Assembly: GCF_040656415.1 (NCBI RefSeq)
Contig: NZ_JBFAMC010000006.1
Coordinates: 1-64,000 of the forward strand
Length of the DNA stretch: 64,000 nt
From: Rhodococcus_F sp040656415
GTDB lineage: Bacteria; Actinomycetota; Actinomycetes; Mycobacteriales; Mycobacteriaceae
Reading direction: 5' to 3'
Position numbers and translations under genes: made by a program. The stretch's first letter is position 1, and each line of letters opens with the position of its first letter. Below, one piece after another: positions 8,440 through 17,382 of the stretch. The notes beneath the pieces are model-generated. The model saw only the letters and a list, made by a program, of their open reading frames with translations. It was not told the origin of the DNA and did no database searches.

Positions 8440-9234
8440 CTAGGCCAGGCCCGACAGCGGCGGTGGGGTGTTTTCGTCGCGCCAGGCGATGGCGCGCTTC
8501 AGCTCGGTCAAGTCGAATTCCGGACCGCCCACATGGACGGTGAACAGTGTGACCCCGGCGTCGACGTAGGTTGCCGCGTCGTCCATACCTGGCCACATCG
8601 TGGAGTGCGCGATGCTCTCGGGGTTGCGTCCGTTGTCGGCGCACCGATCCGCGAGGATGCCGGCCTTGCGCGAGTACGCCTCGATGTCACAGAAGCTGTG
8701 CCAGATGTCGGCGTACTGCGCGACCAGTGGCAGCGTCTTCTTCTCGCCCCCGCCGCCGATGAGGACCGGAATGTGACGATTGGGCGGCGGAATGAGCTTG
8801 CCGAGTCTGTCTTTCACGCGCGGCAGATACTCGGCGAGCAGCTTCAGTCGTGATCCGGCAGTGCCGAATTCATACCCGTACTCGTCGTAGTCTCGTTCGA
8901 ACCACCCCGATCCGACTCCCAGAATGAGCCGTCCGCCACTGATGTGATCGACCGTGCGGGCCATATCCGCGAGCAGGTCCGGGTTTCGGTATCCGGCGCT
9001 ACTGACAAGCGCACCGATCTCCACTCTCTCCGTCTGTTCGGCGAACGCCGCGAGCATCGTCCAGCACTCGAAGTGCGCGCCGCCCGGATCGCCGAACAGC
9101 GGGAAGAAATGGTCCCAGGTGAAGACGATGTCGACGCCGGCATCCTCGGCTCTGCGTACCGCGTCGCGGATGCGTCCGTAATCCGGCGCGTGTTGCGGCT
9201 GAATCTGGACGGCGATGCGAACTGGGCGAGTCAT
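8440..9234 (-). CDS. LLM-class F420-dependent oxidoreductase
   Basis: Luciferase-like TIM-barrel oxidoreductase of 264 aa, probably using coenzyme F420. Family features are RIAVQIQPQHAPDYGRI at the start, VFTWDHFFPLFGDPGG, the TERVEIGALVSS strand, and HISGGRLILGVGSGWFERDY, which is close to the family signature. RHIPVLIGGGGEKKTL follows. The ATG at 9234 is chosen because AAAGGAGC lies five bases upstream; nine extra codons upstream lack support. The gene stands alone on the minus strand, divergent from the deazaflavin-dependent gene at 9407. The substrate is unknown. Confidence 0.88.
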   Translation of the reverse strand: MTRPVRIAVQIQPQHAPDYGRIRDAVRRAEDAGVDIVFTWDHFFPLFGDPGGAHFECWTMLAAFAEQTERVEIGALVSSAGYRNPDLLADMARTVDHISGGRLILGVGSGWFERDYDEYGYEFGTAGSRLKLLAEYLPRVKDRLGKLIPPPNRHIPVLIGGGGEKKTLPLVAQYADIWHSFCDIEAYSRKAGILADRCADNGRNPESIAHSTMWPGMDDAATYVDAGVTLFTVHVGGPEFDLTELKRAIAWRDENTPPPLSGLA

Positions 9235-9406
9235 GCGGGCTCCTTTGATCGGCGCAGGCACGGCACCGGGCTGGTTCGTGCAGATCGTCCTACGGATCCA
9301 TCTTGCTCGCCCGATCTCGCGATGGCTACCGGTCGGCGCATATCCGGTCGATCACGCGGGCAACCGGGTTTTGATCTGCAACGCTAGAGTTTGGAATACT
9401 GAGAAA

Positions 9407-9886
9407 GTGAAGATTCTCGAGAAGCCAGAACCACCCACCGGAATCCGCCGGGCGTTGTTCCGTGCGCCGATTCACCTCTACCGCTGGCATCTGGGGTTTC
9501 TGCTCGGTGGCCGCTTGCTGCTCCTCGAGCACATCGGTCGTAAGTCGGGAAAGATCCGCCAGGTTGTGCTCGAAGTGGTCAACAGTGGCGCCACCGAGAA
9601 CGGGTACGTCGTCGGGGTCGGCTTCGGACCCAAGGCGGATTGGTATCGGAACCTGTTGGCACATAAGGACGTAACAATCCAGGTGGGACGCAAACGCCTT
9701 CTCGTCACGGCCGAGTTCCTCGGTCCCGACGAAGGTGCCGAGTTCATGGCCCGGTACGGGGCCGAACACCCCAAAGTGGGGGTACGTCTGTGCAAGATCA
9801 TGGGCTTCGAGGTGGACGGAACTGTCGACGAGTTCAGGCAAGCGGGCAGACAGATCCGGTTCGTCAGATTCCGTAATCGCACCTGA
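9407..9886 (+). CDS. Deazaflavin-dependent nitroreductase-family (DDN-like) oxidoreductase
   Basis: A 159-aa split-barrel protein of the actinobacterial F420-binding family that includes Ddn. Typical pieces are GIRRALFRAPIHLYRWHLG, LLLLEHIGRKSGKIRQVVLE, then NGYVVGVGFGPKADWYRNL and HKDVTIQVG. Family proteins begin just before the PPTGIRR segment, so the GTG at 9407 is preferred to more distant in-frame starts. Family members reduce quinones, biliverdin or nitroimidazoles with reduced F420. It is divergent from the LLM oxidoreductase and convergent with the metallohydrolase gene, with only 11 bp to the latter's stop. Confidence 0.87.
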   Translation: MKILEKPEPPTGIRRALFRAPIHLYRWHLGFLLGGRLLLLEHIGRKSGKIRQVVLEVVNSGATENGYVVGVGFGPKADWYRNLLAHKDVTIQVGRKRLLVTAEFLGPDEGAEFMARYGAEHPKVGVRLCKIMGFEVDGTVDEFRQAGRQIRFVRFRNRT

Positions 9887-9897
9887 AATCGCCGATA

Positions 9898-10422
9898 TCA
9901 GTTCAGCTGCACTCCACCAGCCAGGTATGTCGCCCTCAGCACGAACGCGGCCTCCGGCCCGATGATTTCCCCGACCAGGGTGAGATAGCAGTCGACGTAA
10001 CCCGGTCCGTGAGGTGACGCCATCGGATGTTCGGGGTCGGATGGATCGAGGTGATGAGCCACCTCGTGTAGCACGACCAGTTCACGGAATGCCCAGGCCT
10101 TGCCGTTCCGATGCCCGGGAATTGCTATTGTGGCGCAGTCACTTTCGTAGTGTGATGCGCTGTTTCCTGATCTCGCGCGTATGCGAATCGGGATAGCGGC
10201 CCGCGGCCACGTGGATCGGACCCAGTTCAGCGCGAGAACGCGGTCGACGTAGGCGCGCACGGATTCGATGGATGCGAACTTGCGCTCCACGGGCAGTGTG
10301 ACCTGTGACCCCATGACTTCGACGACGCGCAAGCCACGTTCATCGGCGCGGTCGAACATGTTGCGTACCAATGTTTCCGCGTCGTATACCACCGCGCGTT
10401 GGGTATCGCGTGGGCCGCTCAT
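9898..10422 (-). CDS. Putative zinc metallohydrolase (TIGR04338-like)
   Basis: A 174-aa protein with a clear zinc-binding motif, VVLHEVAHHLDP, at about residues 120-131, followed by HGPGYVDCYLTLVGEIIG, where a third ligand may lie. I recognise it as the actinobacterial family catalogued as TIGR04338. The start ATG overlaps the stop of the DUF2786 gene by 4 bp, so the two genes form a coupled pair. The earlier in-frame ATG at 10548 would place 42 low-complexity residues inside the upstream gene and is rejected. Substrate and role are unknown. Confidence 0.82.
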   Translation of the reverse strand: MSGPRDTQRAVVYDAETLVRNMFDRADERGLRVVEVMGSQVTLPVERKFASIESVRAYVDRVLALNWVRSTWPRAAIPIRIRARSGNSASHYESDCATIAIPGHRNGKAWAFRELVVLHEVAHHLDPSDPEHPMASPHGPGYVDCYLTLVGEIIGPEAAFVLRATYLAGGVQLN

Positions 10423-11237
10423 CGCGGTAGCTGCTTCCTCGCAACCGACAGCTCTGGTGTATCGGTCAACCGAGCAGTCCTCGCGGCTCGATCTCCCGCG
10501 CGTCGGGCGCGCGAGGCGTGCCCCGCAGCTGCGCGAGCGCCCCGCCACGTGCCCCGGGCCTGCGAGTTCTCTCGGTAATAATCCCTCAGCTCTAGTTGCT
10601 TGTCGCGTAGGGCGAGGGCGGTCTGCGCCGAGGATTCCGGCACCGACACGGCCTGCTCCGCCGCCTCGCTCCTGGATTCGGCTAGGCGCCGACCGATTCG
10701 CGCGGCATAGGCGAGTTGGAAGTTCAGACGTGCCGTCACCCCGGCGACGGGACGCTGTACTTCGGTCACGACACGGCGTCGTCCCCGTTTCTCGACGCGG
10801 GTGCGCACCGTGGTCTCGCTGCGGTAATCACCCGACTTGATATACGCGTCGGACGCCCGGACCATCTGGATCAGCAGGCTCGTGTACAGGGCTTCGCACA
10901 CGTCGATATCACTGGCGAAGCCGTAGGCGTAGACGATGGCGGACGTCTGGGCGATGTCGCACTCGACGTCGTTGGCGGCGGCAATCACCAGGAAGAGTTG
11001 CGCATATGTGCGCAGACCCTTCTTACCCGGTTCGCCGATACTGATCAGGCGTTGCGTGGGGGTGGCTCGCTTCTCCTTGCCCGCCGTGTGGGCGCGTGCC
11101 ACGGCGAGGTCGATCGAGGCGGCCGTGGCAAGTCGCTGCGCCGCGGCCATGAAGGCCTCGCCCTCGTGCTGATTATCGGTGGATTCTGCCTGTCGGAGCA
11201 GTCCACCGATGCGGGTCAGCATCTTGTCCGAGTTCAC
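10419..11237 (-). CDS. DUF2786 domain protein
   Basis: A 272-aa protein whose N-terminus (MLTRIGGLLRQAESTDNQHEGEAFMAAAQRL) is the DUF2786 signature. A basic, Arg-rich C-terminal third contains repeated RR and RG pairs and may bind nucleic acid; this is inference from composition. It is the first gene of a two-gene unit with the HEVAHHL metallohydrolase, joined by a 4-bp overlap. The function is unknown. It is divergent from the sugar importer operon, with about 170 bp between the starts. Confidence 0.82.
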   Translation of the reverse strand: MNSDKMLTRIGGLLRQAESTDNQHEGEAFMAAAQRLATAASIDLAVARAHTAGKEKRATPTQRLISIGEPGKKGLRTYAQLFLVIAAANDVECDIAQTSAIVYAYGFASDIDVCEALYTSLLIQMVRASDAYIKSGDYRSETTVRTRVEKRGRRRVVTEVQRPVAGVTARLNFQLAYAARIGRRLAESRSEAAEQAVSVPESSAQTALALRDKQLELRDYYRENSQARGTWRGARAAAGHASRARRAGDRAARTARLTDTPELSVARKQLPR

Positions 11238-11406
11238 GCCGAGAGGCTACGCCCGGCGATCTATCGGTGGTCGTACCGGTAGTATTCGTGGTGCGTTGGA
11301 GTTCGGAGGCGGTTCTTCCCCTCTCCCGGGTGGGTTGATCAGTGTATGAACATGTAAGTTCGCACGAACCTGCGCGAGGAGCCGGGTAGAAGGGACATCG
11401 AAGTTC

Positions 11407-12480
11407 ATGGCCACAGTGACCTACGACGGTGCCAGCTGCTTGTTCCCAGGTTCGAACAAGCCGGCCGTCGAGAACCTCGATCTGCAGATCGACGATGGTG
11501 AGTTCTTGGTACTCGTCGGACCGTCCGGCTGCGGGAAGTCGACGTCGCTGCGGATGTTGGCCGGACTGGAGGAAGTCCACAGCGGGCGGATCCTGATCGG
11601 CGACCGAGACGTCACCGGGGAAGAGCCCAAGCAGCGCGACATCGCGATGGTGTTCCAGAACTACGCGCTGTATCCGCACATGTCGGTGGCCGAGAACATG
11701 GGCTTCGCGCTCAAGCTCGCCGGTATGAACAAGATCGACATTCGCGCGCGCGTCGAGGAGACCGCGAAGCTCCTCGACCTCGAGCAGTATCTGAACCGCA
11801 AGCCCAAGGCCCTGTCCGGTGGCCAGCGGCAGCGGGTCGCGATGGGGCGTGCCATCGTCCGCCAACCGCAGGTGTTCTTGATGGATGAGCCGCTGTCGAA
11901 CCTCGACGCGAAGCTCCGAACACAGACCCGCACCCAGATTGCTCAACTGCAACGTCGTCTCGGTACGACCATGGTTTACGTCACGCACGATCAGGTCGAG
12001 GCCATGACCATGGGCGATCGGGTGGCCGTGCTCGACCAGGGGGTGCTGCAGCAGTGCGCGACCCCGCGGGATCTCTACAACGCGCCCGCCAACGTGTTTG
12101 TCGCCGGGTTCATGGGCTCGCCCTCCATGAACCTGTTCACCTTGCCGATCACGTCCGAAGGGGTTGTGCTCGGTGACACGACCATCCCATTGCCGCGGCA
12201 GCTCTACTCGGGCGCAAGCGAGCACGAGGTGATCGTCGGAATCCGGCCCGAGCATCTCGAGCTCTCGAGCACCGGAATCCCGATGGAGGTCGGCGTGGTC
12301 GAGGAACTCGGATCGGACGCCTATATTTACGGCCGGAGCACCGTGAACGGCGAGATGCAGCAGCTGGTGGCCCGCACAGACTGGCGCGACCCGCCACGCA
12401 AGGGAGATCTGGTAAAGCTGCATGTAAACCCCGCATGGGTGCACATGTTCTCGGCCTCGACGGGAGACCGATTGGTCTAG
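11407..12480 (+). CDS. Sugar ABC transporter ATP-binding protein (MsiK/UgpC type)
   Basis: ATPase of a CUT1 carbohydrate importer, 357 aa. Walker A is GPSGCGKST at about residues 38-46, the Q-loop is MVFQNYALYPHMSV, the signature is LSGGQRQRVAMGRAIV, Walker B is VFLMDEPLSNLD, and the H-loop is YVTHDQVEAMTMGD. The C-terminal 110 residues form the regulatory OB-fold found in multi-sugar ATPases. It is upstream of, and on the same strand as, the binding protein and both permeases, so it probably energises that transporter, though MsiK-type ATPases can serve several importers. A GTTCG-CA-CGAAC palindrome at 11358-11369 lies 38 bp before the start and could be an operator. Confidence 0.93.
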   Translation: MATVTYDGASCLFPGSNKPAVENLDLQIDDGEFLVLVGPSGCGKSTSLRMLAGLEEVHSGRILIGDRDVTGEEPKQRDIAMVFQNYALYPHMSVAENMGFALKLAGMNKIDIRARVEETAKLLDLEQYLNRKPKALSGGQRQRVAMGRAIVRQPQVFLMDEPLSNLDAKLRTQTRTQIAQLQRRLGTTMVYVTHDQVEAMTMGDRVAVLDQGVLQQCATPRDLYNAPANVFVAGFMGSPSMNLFTLPITSEGVVLGDTTIPLPRQLYSGASEHEVIVGIRPEHLELSSTGIPMEVGVVEELGSDAYIYGRSTVNGEMQQLVARTDWRDPPRKGDLVKLHVNPAWVHMFSASTGDRLV

Positions 12481-12631
12481 CCCTTCGAAGACCCGGTTGC
12501 GGCTTCTTAGCCGATACACGTGGAGTCAGCGCCTTGCATGGCGATTCTCGCCACAGTATCTTCCGTCTTGGTCCGGGTTCCGTGATTTTCGGCACCAACA
12601 CGCCTTATCCAATTGCCAACGAGGAGACTCC

Positions 12632-13909
12632 ATGGTTCAGATTTCGAGAGCGGTCTGGCGCACCGCGGCGTTTGCTACTGCTTCGCTTGTCACGCTCACC
12701 GCATGCTCGACGAGTAACAGTGGGGGTGATGCTGCGTCAGAAAACCTCGAAGGTCGCGGCCCTATCACCTACGTCGAGGGCAGGGACACCACCGATACCG
12801 GTGTGGTCAGGCAGATCATCGACGCGTGGAACGCTGAGCATCCGGACGAGCAGGTGACGTTCAGGGAGCAGTCGAACGACGCCGATCAGGCGCACAACGA
12901 CTTCGTCCAGCACCTTCAGGCCGAGCAGTCCGACTACGACGTCATGGCGCTCGACGTTCCCTGGACGGCAGAGTTCGCGGCAAGGGGTTGGCTGCAGCCG
13001 CTGACCGGCGAGTTCACGATGGACAACACCGGCATCATCCCGGCCACGGTGGAAAGCGCCACCTACAACGGCACCCAGTACGCGGCTCCGAAGAACACCA
13101 ACGGTGGCCTGCTGTACTACCGCACCGATCTTGTGCAGGAAGCGCCGACGACGTGGGACGAACTCGAAGCCGCCTGCGCTGTCGCCGTGGAAAACAACAT
13201 TGACTGCTATGCAGGTCAGTTCGCGCCGTACGAGGGCTTGATGGTGAACACCGCCGAGGTCATCAACGCGTACGGAGGATCGTTCGTCGGTGCGGACGGA
13301 ACGACCCCGACCGTCGACAGCCCCGAGGCCCGCGAGGGTCTTCAGGTTCTGGTCGACAACTTCGCCGATGGCAACATCCCCGCCCAGGACACCACATTCC
13401 AGGAGCCGGAGAGCCAGCAGGCGTTCGAGAGCGGCGAGGTGCTGTTCCTGCGGAACTGGCCGTACGTCTACGCAACCGCTGGACAGGAGTCTTCTGCGGT
13501 GCAGGGCAACTTCGACGTGGCCCCGCTGCCCGGCAAGGACGGCATCGGCACATCGACGCTCGGTGGCTACAACGCCGCCATCAGCGTGTACTCGGAGCAC
13601 AAGGCGACTGCCTTTGACTTCCTCAAGTTCCTCCAGGGTGAGCAGGCTCAGCGCATCATGGCGATGGACTCGCTTCCCCCGGTTCGAGCGGACTTGTACG
13701 ATGACCCGGACGTCGTCGCGAAGTACCCCTTCATGCCGACGCTGAGGGTGTCGATCGAGAACGCGGTCCCGCGTCCGATCACGCCGTTCTACCCGGCCGT
13801 GTCGAAGGCGGTACAGGACAACGCCTATGCCGCGATCCGGGGTGAAAAGTCTGTGGACCAGGCGATTACGGACATGCAGTCCGGCATCCAGGCCGCAGGC
13901 GCCAACTAA
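12632..13909 (+). CDS. Sugar ABC transporter substrate-binding lipoprotein
   Basis: Extracellular solute-binding protein of family 1, 425 aa. Residues 1-25 form a signal ending in the lipobox LTAC. SDYDVMALDVPWTAEFAARG is close to the equivalent segment of mycobacterial LpqY (trehalose binding) and of maltose-binding homologues. The ATG is preceded by GAGGAG; codons upstream of it in the same frame have no support. Together with the adjacent ATPase and permeases it makes a complete importer for an oligosaccharide, plausibly trehalose or an alpha-glucoside. The exact sugar is inference. Confidence 0.9.
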   Translation: MVQISRAVWRTAAFATASLVTLTACSTSNSGGDAASENLEGRGPITYVEGRDTTDTGVVRQIIDAWNAEHPDEQVTFREQSNDADQAHNDFVQHLQAEQSDYDVMALDVPWTAEFAARGWLQPLTGEFTMDNTGIIPATVESATYNGTQYAAPKNTNGGLLYYRTDLVQEAPTTWDELEAACAVAVENNIDCYAGQFAPYEGLMVNTAEVINAYGGSFVGADGTTPTVDSPEAREGLQVLVDNFADGNIPAQDTTFQEPESQQAFESGEVLFLRNWPYVYATAGQESSAVQGNFDVAPLPGKDGIGTSTLGGYNAAISVYSEHKATAFDFLKFLQGEQAQRIMAMDSLPPVRADLYDDPDVVAKYPFMPTLRVSIENAVPRPITPFYPAVSKAVQDNAYAAIRGEKSVDQAITDMQSGIQAAGAN

Positions 13910-13931
13910 GTTCGGTTCGTAAAATACGGGG

Positions 13932-14987
13932 GTGAAGATGGTCGTTCCAACTGGAACAACCAGTGGGACACCAGCTCGTACCGCGGCCGGGGATTCAAAC
14001 CCCGGCCGCGGTTCACGTGAGAAGAGCGAGAGCAGTGGACGCATGTCGCTGAGCAGCCGTCGCGCATGGCTGCTCATCGTTCCCGCGCTGTCCGTGCTGG
14101 CTATTGTCATCGGGTACCCGGTTATCCGGGCAGTGGTGATGTCGTTCGAGAAAGACGCTGGTCTCGATCCGTCCACAGGCATGTTCACCCCAGGTGGCTG
14201 GGCTGGGCTCACCAACTACACGCATTGGATCCTGCAGCAGTGCACGGGGCCGGGCGGCATCGTCACGTCCTGCCCGCCGGGCACTCTGGGTTCGCAGTTC
14301 TGGCCCGCTGTCGGAAACACCGCGTTCTTCACGATCGTGACAGTGAGCCTGGAAGTCACGATCGGCCTGTGGATGGCGATCATCATGGGCAAGACGTTCA
14401 AGGGCCGCGCCTTGCTGCGTGCGGCGGTCCTGATTCCGTGGGCCATCCCGACCGCGGTCACGGCCAAGCTCTGGTACTTCATCTTCGCCTACGACGGCAT
14501 CGCCAACCGGCTGCTCGGTACCGAGATCCTGTGGACGTCGGACTCTTGGCCCGCCCGGTTCGCGGTGATCATCTCGGACGTCTGGAAGACAACACCTTTC
14601 ATGGCCCTGCTGATTCTGGCGGGACTGCAGATGATTCCGCAGGACATCTATGAGGCAGCCAAGGTGGACGGGGCTTCCGCGTGGCAGAGGTTCCGACAGA
14701 TCACGTTGCCGTTGGTGAAGCCGGCGTTGATGGTCGCGATTCTGTTCCGCACCATGGACGCACTGCGCATGTACGACCTGCCCGCAATCCTTACCGAAGG
14801 CAATCCGGCCACCAGAACGGTGTCGATCCTCGTGGTCGACCAGGTGCGGCAGGGCTTCAACAGCGCGTCCGCGTTGTCGACCATCACCTTCCTCATGATC
14901 TTTGCGGTGGCGTTCGTCCTGGTGAAGTTTCTCGGCGCCAATGCCGTCGACACGCTGGAATCCCAGCGAAAGGGGCCGACGTCGTGA
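13932..14987 (+). CDS. Sugar ABC transporter permease (SugA/MalF type)
   Basis: Membrane subunit of 351 aa with about six transmembrane helices after a 40-residue polar N-terminal tail. The EAA loop that docks on the ATPase reads IYEAAKVDGASAWQRFRQITLPLVKP near residues 240-265. The frame opens with GTG and has an ATG two codons later, with GGGGGTG just upstream; either could be used. It follows the lipoprotein gene by 22 bp and overlaps the next permease by 4 bp. It pairs with that permease to form the channel. Confidence 0.92.
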   Translation: MKMVVPTGTTSGTPARTAAGDSNPGRGSREKSESSGRMSLSSRRAWLLIVPALSVLAIVIGYPVIRAVVMSFEKDAGLDPSTGMFTPGGWAGLTNYTHWILQQCTGPGGIVTSCPPGTLGSQFWPAVGNTAFFTIVTVSLEVTIGLWMAIIMGKTFKGRALLRAAVLIPWAIPTAVTAKLWYFIFAYDGIANRLLGTEILWTSDSWPARFAVIISDVWKTTPFMALLILAGLQMIPQDIYEAAKVDGASAWQRFRQITLPLVKPALMVAILFRTMDALRMYDLPAILTEGNPATRTVSILVVDQVRQGFNSASALSTITFLMIFAVAFVLVKFLGANAVDTLESQRKGPTS

Positions 14988-15880
14988 CCCATCGCGTCCT
15001 GGAAAAAGAGGCTCCACCGACCCCGCGGCCGAAGCCGCACCGTCCGTGGAGTGCTTCGCTCAAGAACTACCGCATCTATGTCGGTGTCGCGATCATCATC
15101 GTGTGGGGGCTGGCACCGTTCTACTGGATGGTGGTGACAGCCTTCCGTGACCCCGACTACACATTCGACACGACTCCGTGGCCCACGCACGTCACGCTGG
15201 AGAACTTCGAGAACGCACTGTCGACGAGCAGCGGAAACAACTTCACTCGGGCCCTGTTCAACAGCATGTTCATCGGCACTGTCACTACCGCGGTAGTGAT
15301 GGCTATGGGCATATTCGCCGCGTATGCGCTGGCGCGCATCGAGTTCCGTTTCAAGTATCTCGTGGTCGGCATCGTGCTGGGTGCATCGATGTTCCCCGTC
15401 GTCGCGCTGGTCACCCCGTTGTTCCAGTTGTTCACGAACATCGGCTGGATCGGCAGCTATCAGGCGATGGACATCCCGAACATATCCTTCGCGCTACCGC
15501 TGACCATCTACACGCTGACGTCGTTCTTCAGGGACCTCCCCTGGGAACTGGAGGAGGCCGCTCGCATCGACGGCGCCACCCGTGGGCAAGCGTTCCGACT
15601 TGTGATGCTGCCGCTCGCGGCGCCCGCGCTGTTCACGACCGCGATTCTCGCGTTCATCGTGACCGTCAACGAGTACATGCTGGCCAGTCAACTCTCGAGC
15701 GATGCCACCGAGCCGGTCACTGTCGCGATTGCGAGGTTTGCCGGTAACGACCCGCACGTCGTTCCGTATGCGGCGATCATGGCAGCCGGAACCATCGTCA
15801 CGATTCCGCTTGTGATCATGGTGTTGCTGTTCCAGCGCCGTATCGTCTCCGGGCTAACAGCCGGTGGTGTGAAGAGCTAG
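14984..15880 (+). CDS. Sugar ABC transporter permease (SugB/MalG type)
   Basis: Second membrane subunit, 298 aa. The GTG start overlaps the preceding stop (GTGA), and AAAGGGG lies upstream, so translation is coupled. The N-terminal helix (GVAIIIVWGLAPFYWMVVTAF) and the EAA motif LEEAARIDGATRGQAFRLVMLPLAAP are characteristic of MalG-type permeases. The protein ends in a final helix followed by a short basic tail. This is the last gene of the importer operon; tandem hairpins follow at once. Confidence 0.92.
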   Translation: MTHRVLEKEAPPTPRPKPHRPWSASLKNYRIYVGVAIIIVWGLAPFYWMVVTAFRDPDYTFDTTPWPTHVTLENFENALSTSSGNNFTRALFNSMFIGTVTTAVVMAMGIFAAYALARIEFRFKYLVVGIVLGASMFPVVALVTPLFQLFTNIGWIGSYQAMDIPNISFALPLTIYTLTSFFRDLPWELEEAARIDGATRGQAFRLVMLPLAAPALFTTAILAFIVTVNEYMLASQLSSDATEPVTVAIARFAGNDPHVVPYAAIMAAGTIVTIPLVIMVLLFQRRIVSGLTAGGVKS

Positions 15881-15884
15881 GCCT

Positions 15885-15956
15885 GTCGAGCGAAGCTAGG
15901 GGGAGCTTCGACCGGTCGAGCGAAGCGAGGGGGAGCTTCGACAGTCGAGCGAAGCG
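15885..15956. repeat. Tandem 28-bp hairpin repeats after the sugar importer operon
   Basis: Two nearly identical units (15885-15912 and 15915-15942) and a truncated third (15944-15956) each begin GTCGAGCGAAGC. The complete units continue with a G-rich loop and end in GCTTCGAC. CGAAGC pairs with GCTTCG and the flanking GTCG with CGAC. No T-run follows. They could act as a transcription terminator or 3' stabiliser, or represent a dispersed palindromic repeat family. Confidence 0.65.
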
Positions 15957-15973
15957 GGTGTAACACTGAAGTT

Positions 15974-16165
15974 ATGCATCCGGTTGCGAAACGGCAACGG
16001 CTCGAGGTCTTGATCGGGATCTTCGGGTTCTTCACGGCGATGGCGTTCATCGCGGCGGTCGTCGAGATCGTGCGTGGCGACCCCGGTGTGATGCCTGCGA
16101 TGGTGTTGCTCGGCTGTCTGGTCCTGACGGGGCTGGCCGTTCGCGCGCGCGGCCGCGTCCACTGA
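15974..16165 (+). CDS. Small membrane protein, two transmembrane segments
   Basis: A 63-aa protein beginning at an ATG directly after the hairpin repeats. Two hydrophobic stretches (IGIFGFFTAMAFIAAVVEIV and PAMVLLGCLVLTGLAVRA) are separated by a short polar turn, and both ends are basic. No ribosome-binding site is obvious. It is convergent with ino1. I do not recognise a family; a real gene is likely from the clean two-helix pattern and position, but not proven. Confidence 0.55.
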   Translation: MHPVAKRQRLEVLIGIFGFFTAMAFIAAVVEIVRGDPGVMPAMVLLGCLVLTGLAVRARGRVH

Positions 16166-16188
16166 AATCGATCGAGGCGAAAGCAAAA

Positions 16189-16239
16189 AGGCGAATGTAC
16201 TCTCGGGCGCCTTTACGGCGGCCAAAAGTACATTCGCCT
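16189..16239 (-). terminator. Rho-independent terminator of ino1
   Basis: Perfect 12-bp arms (AGGCGAATGTAC at 16189-16200 and its complement at 16228-16239) enclose a partly paired inner loop. Read on the minus strand, the hairpin is followed by TTTTTGC, so it ends the ino1 transcript. It lies in the convergent gap and may also stop transcripts from the small membrane protein gene. Confidence 0.75.
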
Positions 16240-16241
16240 CG

Positions 16242-16303
16242 GAGCTGAGCGACCTATGCTCTCGCGCTGAGCGACCTATGTCTTCGAGCTGAGCGGGGAC
16301 TAG
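16242..16303. repeat. 22-bp direct repeat, 2.8 copies
   Basis: Units at 16242-16263, 16264-16285 and a partial one at 16286-16303 share GCTGAGCGACCTATG or its beginning. The array runs into the stop codon of ino1. It has no coding frame that I can support. It lies between the ino1 stop and its terminator, so it would be transcribed as the ino1 3' untranslated region. Confidence 0.6.
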
Positions 16304-17382
16304 GCGTCGATGATGAACGCCTCGAGTTCGCTGCGAGCCTTGTCGTCCGGCATCTGGACCGGCGGGGACTTCATCAGGTATGCGGAGGCCGGGTAGACGG
16401 GTCCGCCGATGCCGCGATCCTTGGCGATCTTGGCGGCGCGGACGGCGTCGATGATGATGCCCGCCGAGTTCGGGGAGTCCCAGACCTCGAGCTTGTATTC
16501 GAGGTTGAGCGGGACGTCACCGAATGCGCGGCCCTCGAGCCGAACGTAGGCCCACTTGCGGTCGTCCAGCCAGCCGACGTGATCCGACGGGCCGATGTGA
16601 ACGTTGCCGTTGCCGAGTTCGCGGGTCAGGTTGGAGGTGACGGCCTGTGTCTTGGAGATCTTCTTGGACTCGAGGCGGTCACGCTCGAGCATGTTCTTGA
16701 AGTCCATGTTGCCGCCCACGTTGAGCTGCATCGTGCGGTCGAGCTGCACGCCACGGTCCTCGAAGAGCTTCGCCATCACGCGGTGGGTGATGGTGGCGCC
16801 GACCTGGGACTTGATGTCGTCGCCGACGATCGGAACACCGGCGTCCTTGAACTTCGCCGCCCATTCGGGGTCGGAGGCGATGAACACCGGCAGCGCGTTC
16901 ACGAATGCAACGCCGGCATCGATGGCGCACTGGGCGTAGAACTTGTCGGCGTCCTCGGAACCCACGGGGAGGTATGAAACCAGCACGTCGACCTGGGCAT
17001 CCTTCAATGCCTGGACGACGTCGACGGGCTCGGCCTCGGAGACCTCGATGGTTTCGGCGTAGTACTTGCCGATGCCATCGAGAGTGGGGCCTCGCAACAC
17101 GGTCACGTCTGACGGCGGAACATCAGCGATCTTGATGGTGTTGTTTTCGCTGGCGAAGATGGCCTCGGACAGGTCGAATCCGACCTTCTTGGCATCGACG
17201 TCGAAAGCGGCGACGAACTGGACGTCGCGGACGTGATAGCTGCCGAACTTGACGTGCATCAGGCCGGGAACGGTTGCCGTCTCGTCGGCGTCCTTGTAGT
17301 ACTGCACGCCCTGGACCAGGGACGAGGCACAGTTCCCCACGCCCACAATGGCCACGCGCACCGCGGTGCTGTTCTCACCCAT
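16300..17382 (-). CDS. ino1: Inositol-3-phosphate synthase
   Basis: Converts glucose 6-phosphate to inositol 1-phosphate with NAD+, the first step towards phosphatidylinositol, PIM lipids, lipoarabinomannan and mycothiol in actinobacteria. The 360-aa protein shows the NAD-binding start VRVAIVGVGNCASSLVQG, then GLMHVKFGSYHVRDVQFVAAFDVD, VSYLPVGSEDADKFYAQ, and the catalytic-domain segments GDDIKSQVGATITHR and NVGGNMDFKNMLERDR. It closely follows mycobacterial Ino1 in length and motifs. Its first 8 bp overlap the end of the PadR gene, so the two are translationally coupled. Regulation through that PadR protein is likely. Confidence 0.96.
   Translation of the reverse strand: MGENSTAVRVAIVGVGNCASSLVQGVQYYKDADETATVPGLMHVKFGSYHVRDVQFVAAFDVDAKKVGFDLSEAIFASENNTIKIADVPPSDVTVLRGPTLDGIGKYYAETIEVSEAEPVDVVQALKDAQVDVLVSYLPVGSEDADKFYAQCAIDAGVAFVNALPVFIASDPEWAAKFKDAGVPIVGDDIKSQVGATITHRVMAKLFEDRGVQLDRTMQLNVGGNMDFKNMLERDRLESKKISKTQAVTSNLTRELGNGNVHIGPSDHVGWLDDRKWAYVRLEGRAFGDVPLNLEYKLEVWDSPNSAGIIIDAVRAAKIAKDRGIGGPVYPASAYLMKSPPVQMPDDKARSELEAFIIDA

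Noticed and set aside
11343..11369. Possible LexA/SOS box upstream of the sugar ABC ATPase
   Set aside because: GAAC and GTTC are six bases apart where four are expected, and the better palindrome (GTTCGCACGAAC) has the opposite arrangement.
11173..12519. 448-codon minus-strand frame opposite the sugar ABC ATPase
   Set aside because: The plus strand encodes an unmistakable ABC ATPase with all motifs; the antisense frame is a codon-structure artefact.
12737..14215. 492-codon minus-strand frame
   Set aside because: It is antisense to the binding lipoprotein and first permease and has no recognisable motif.
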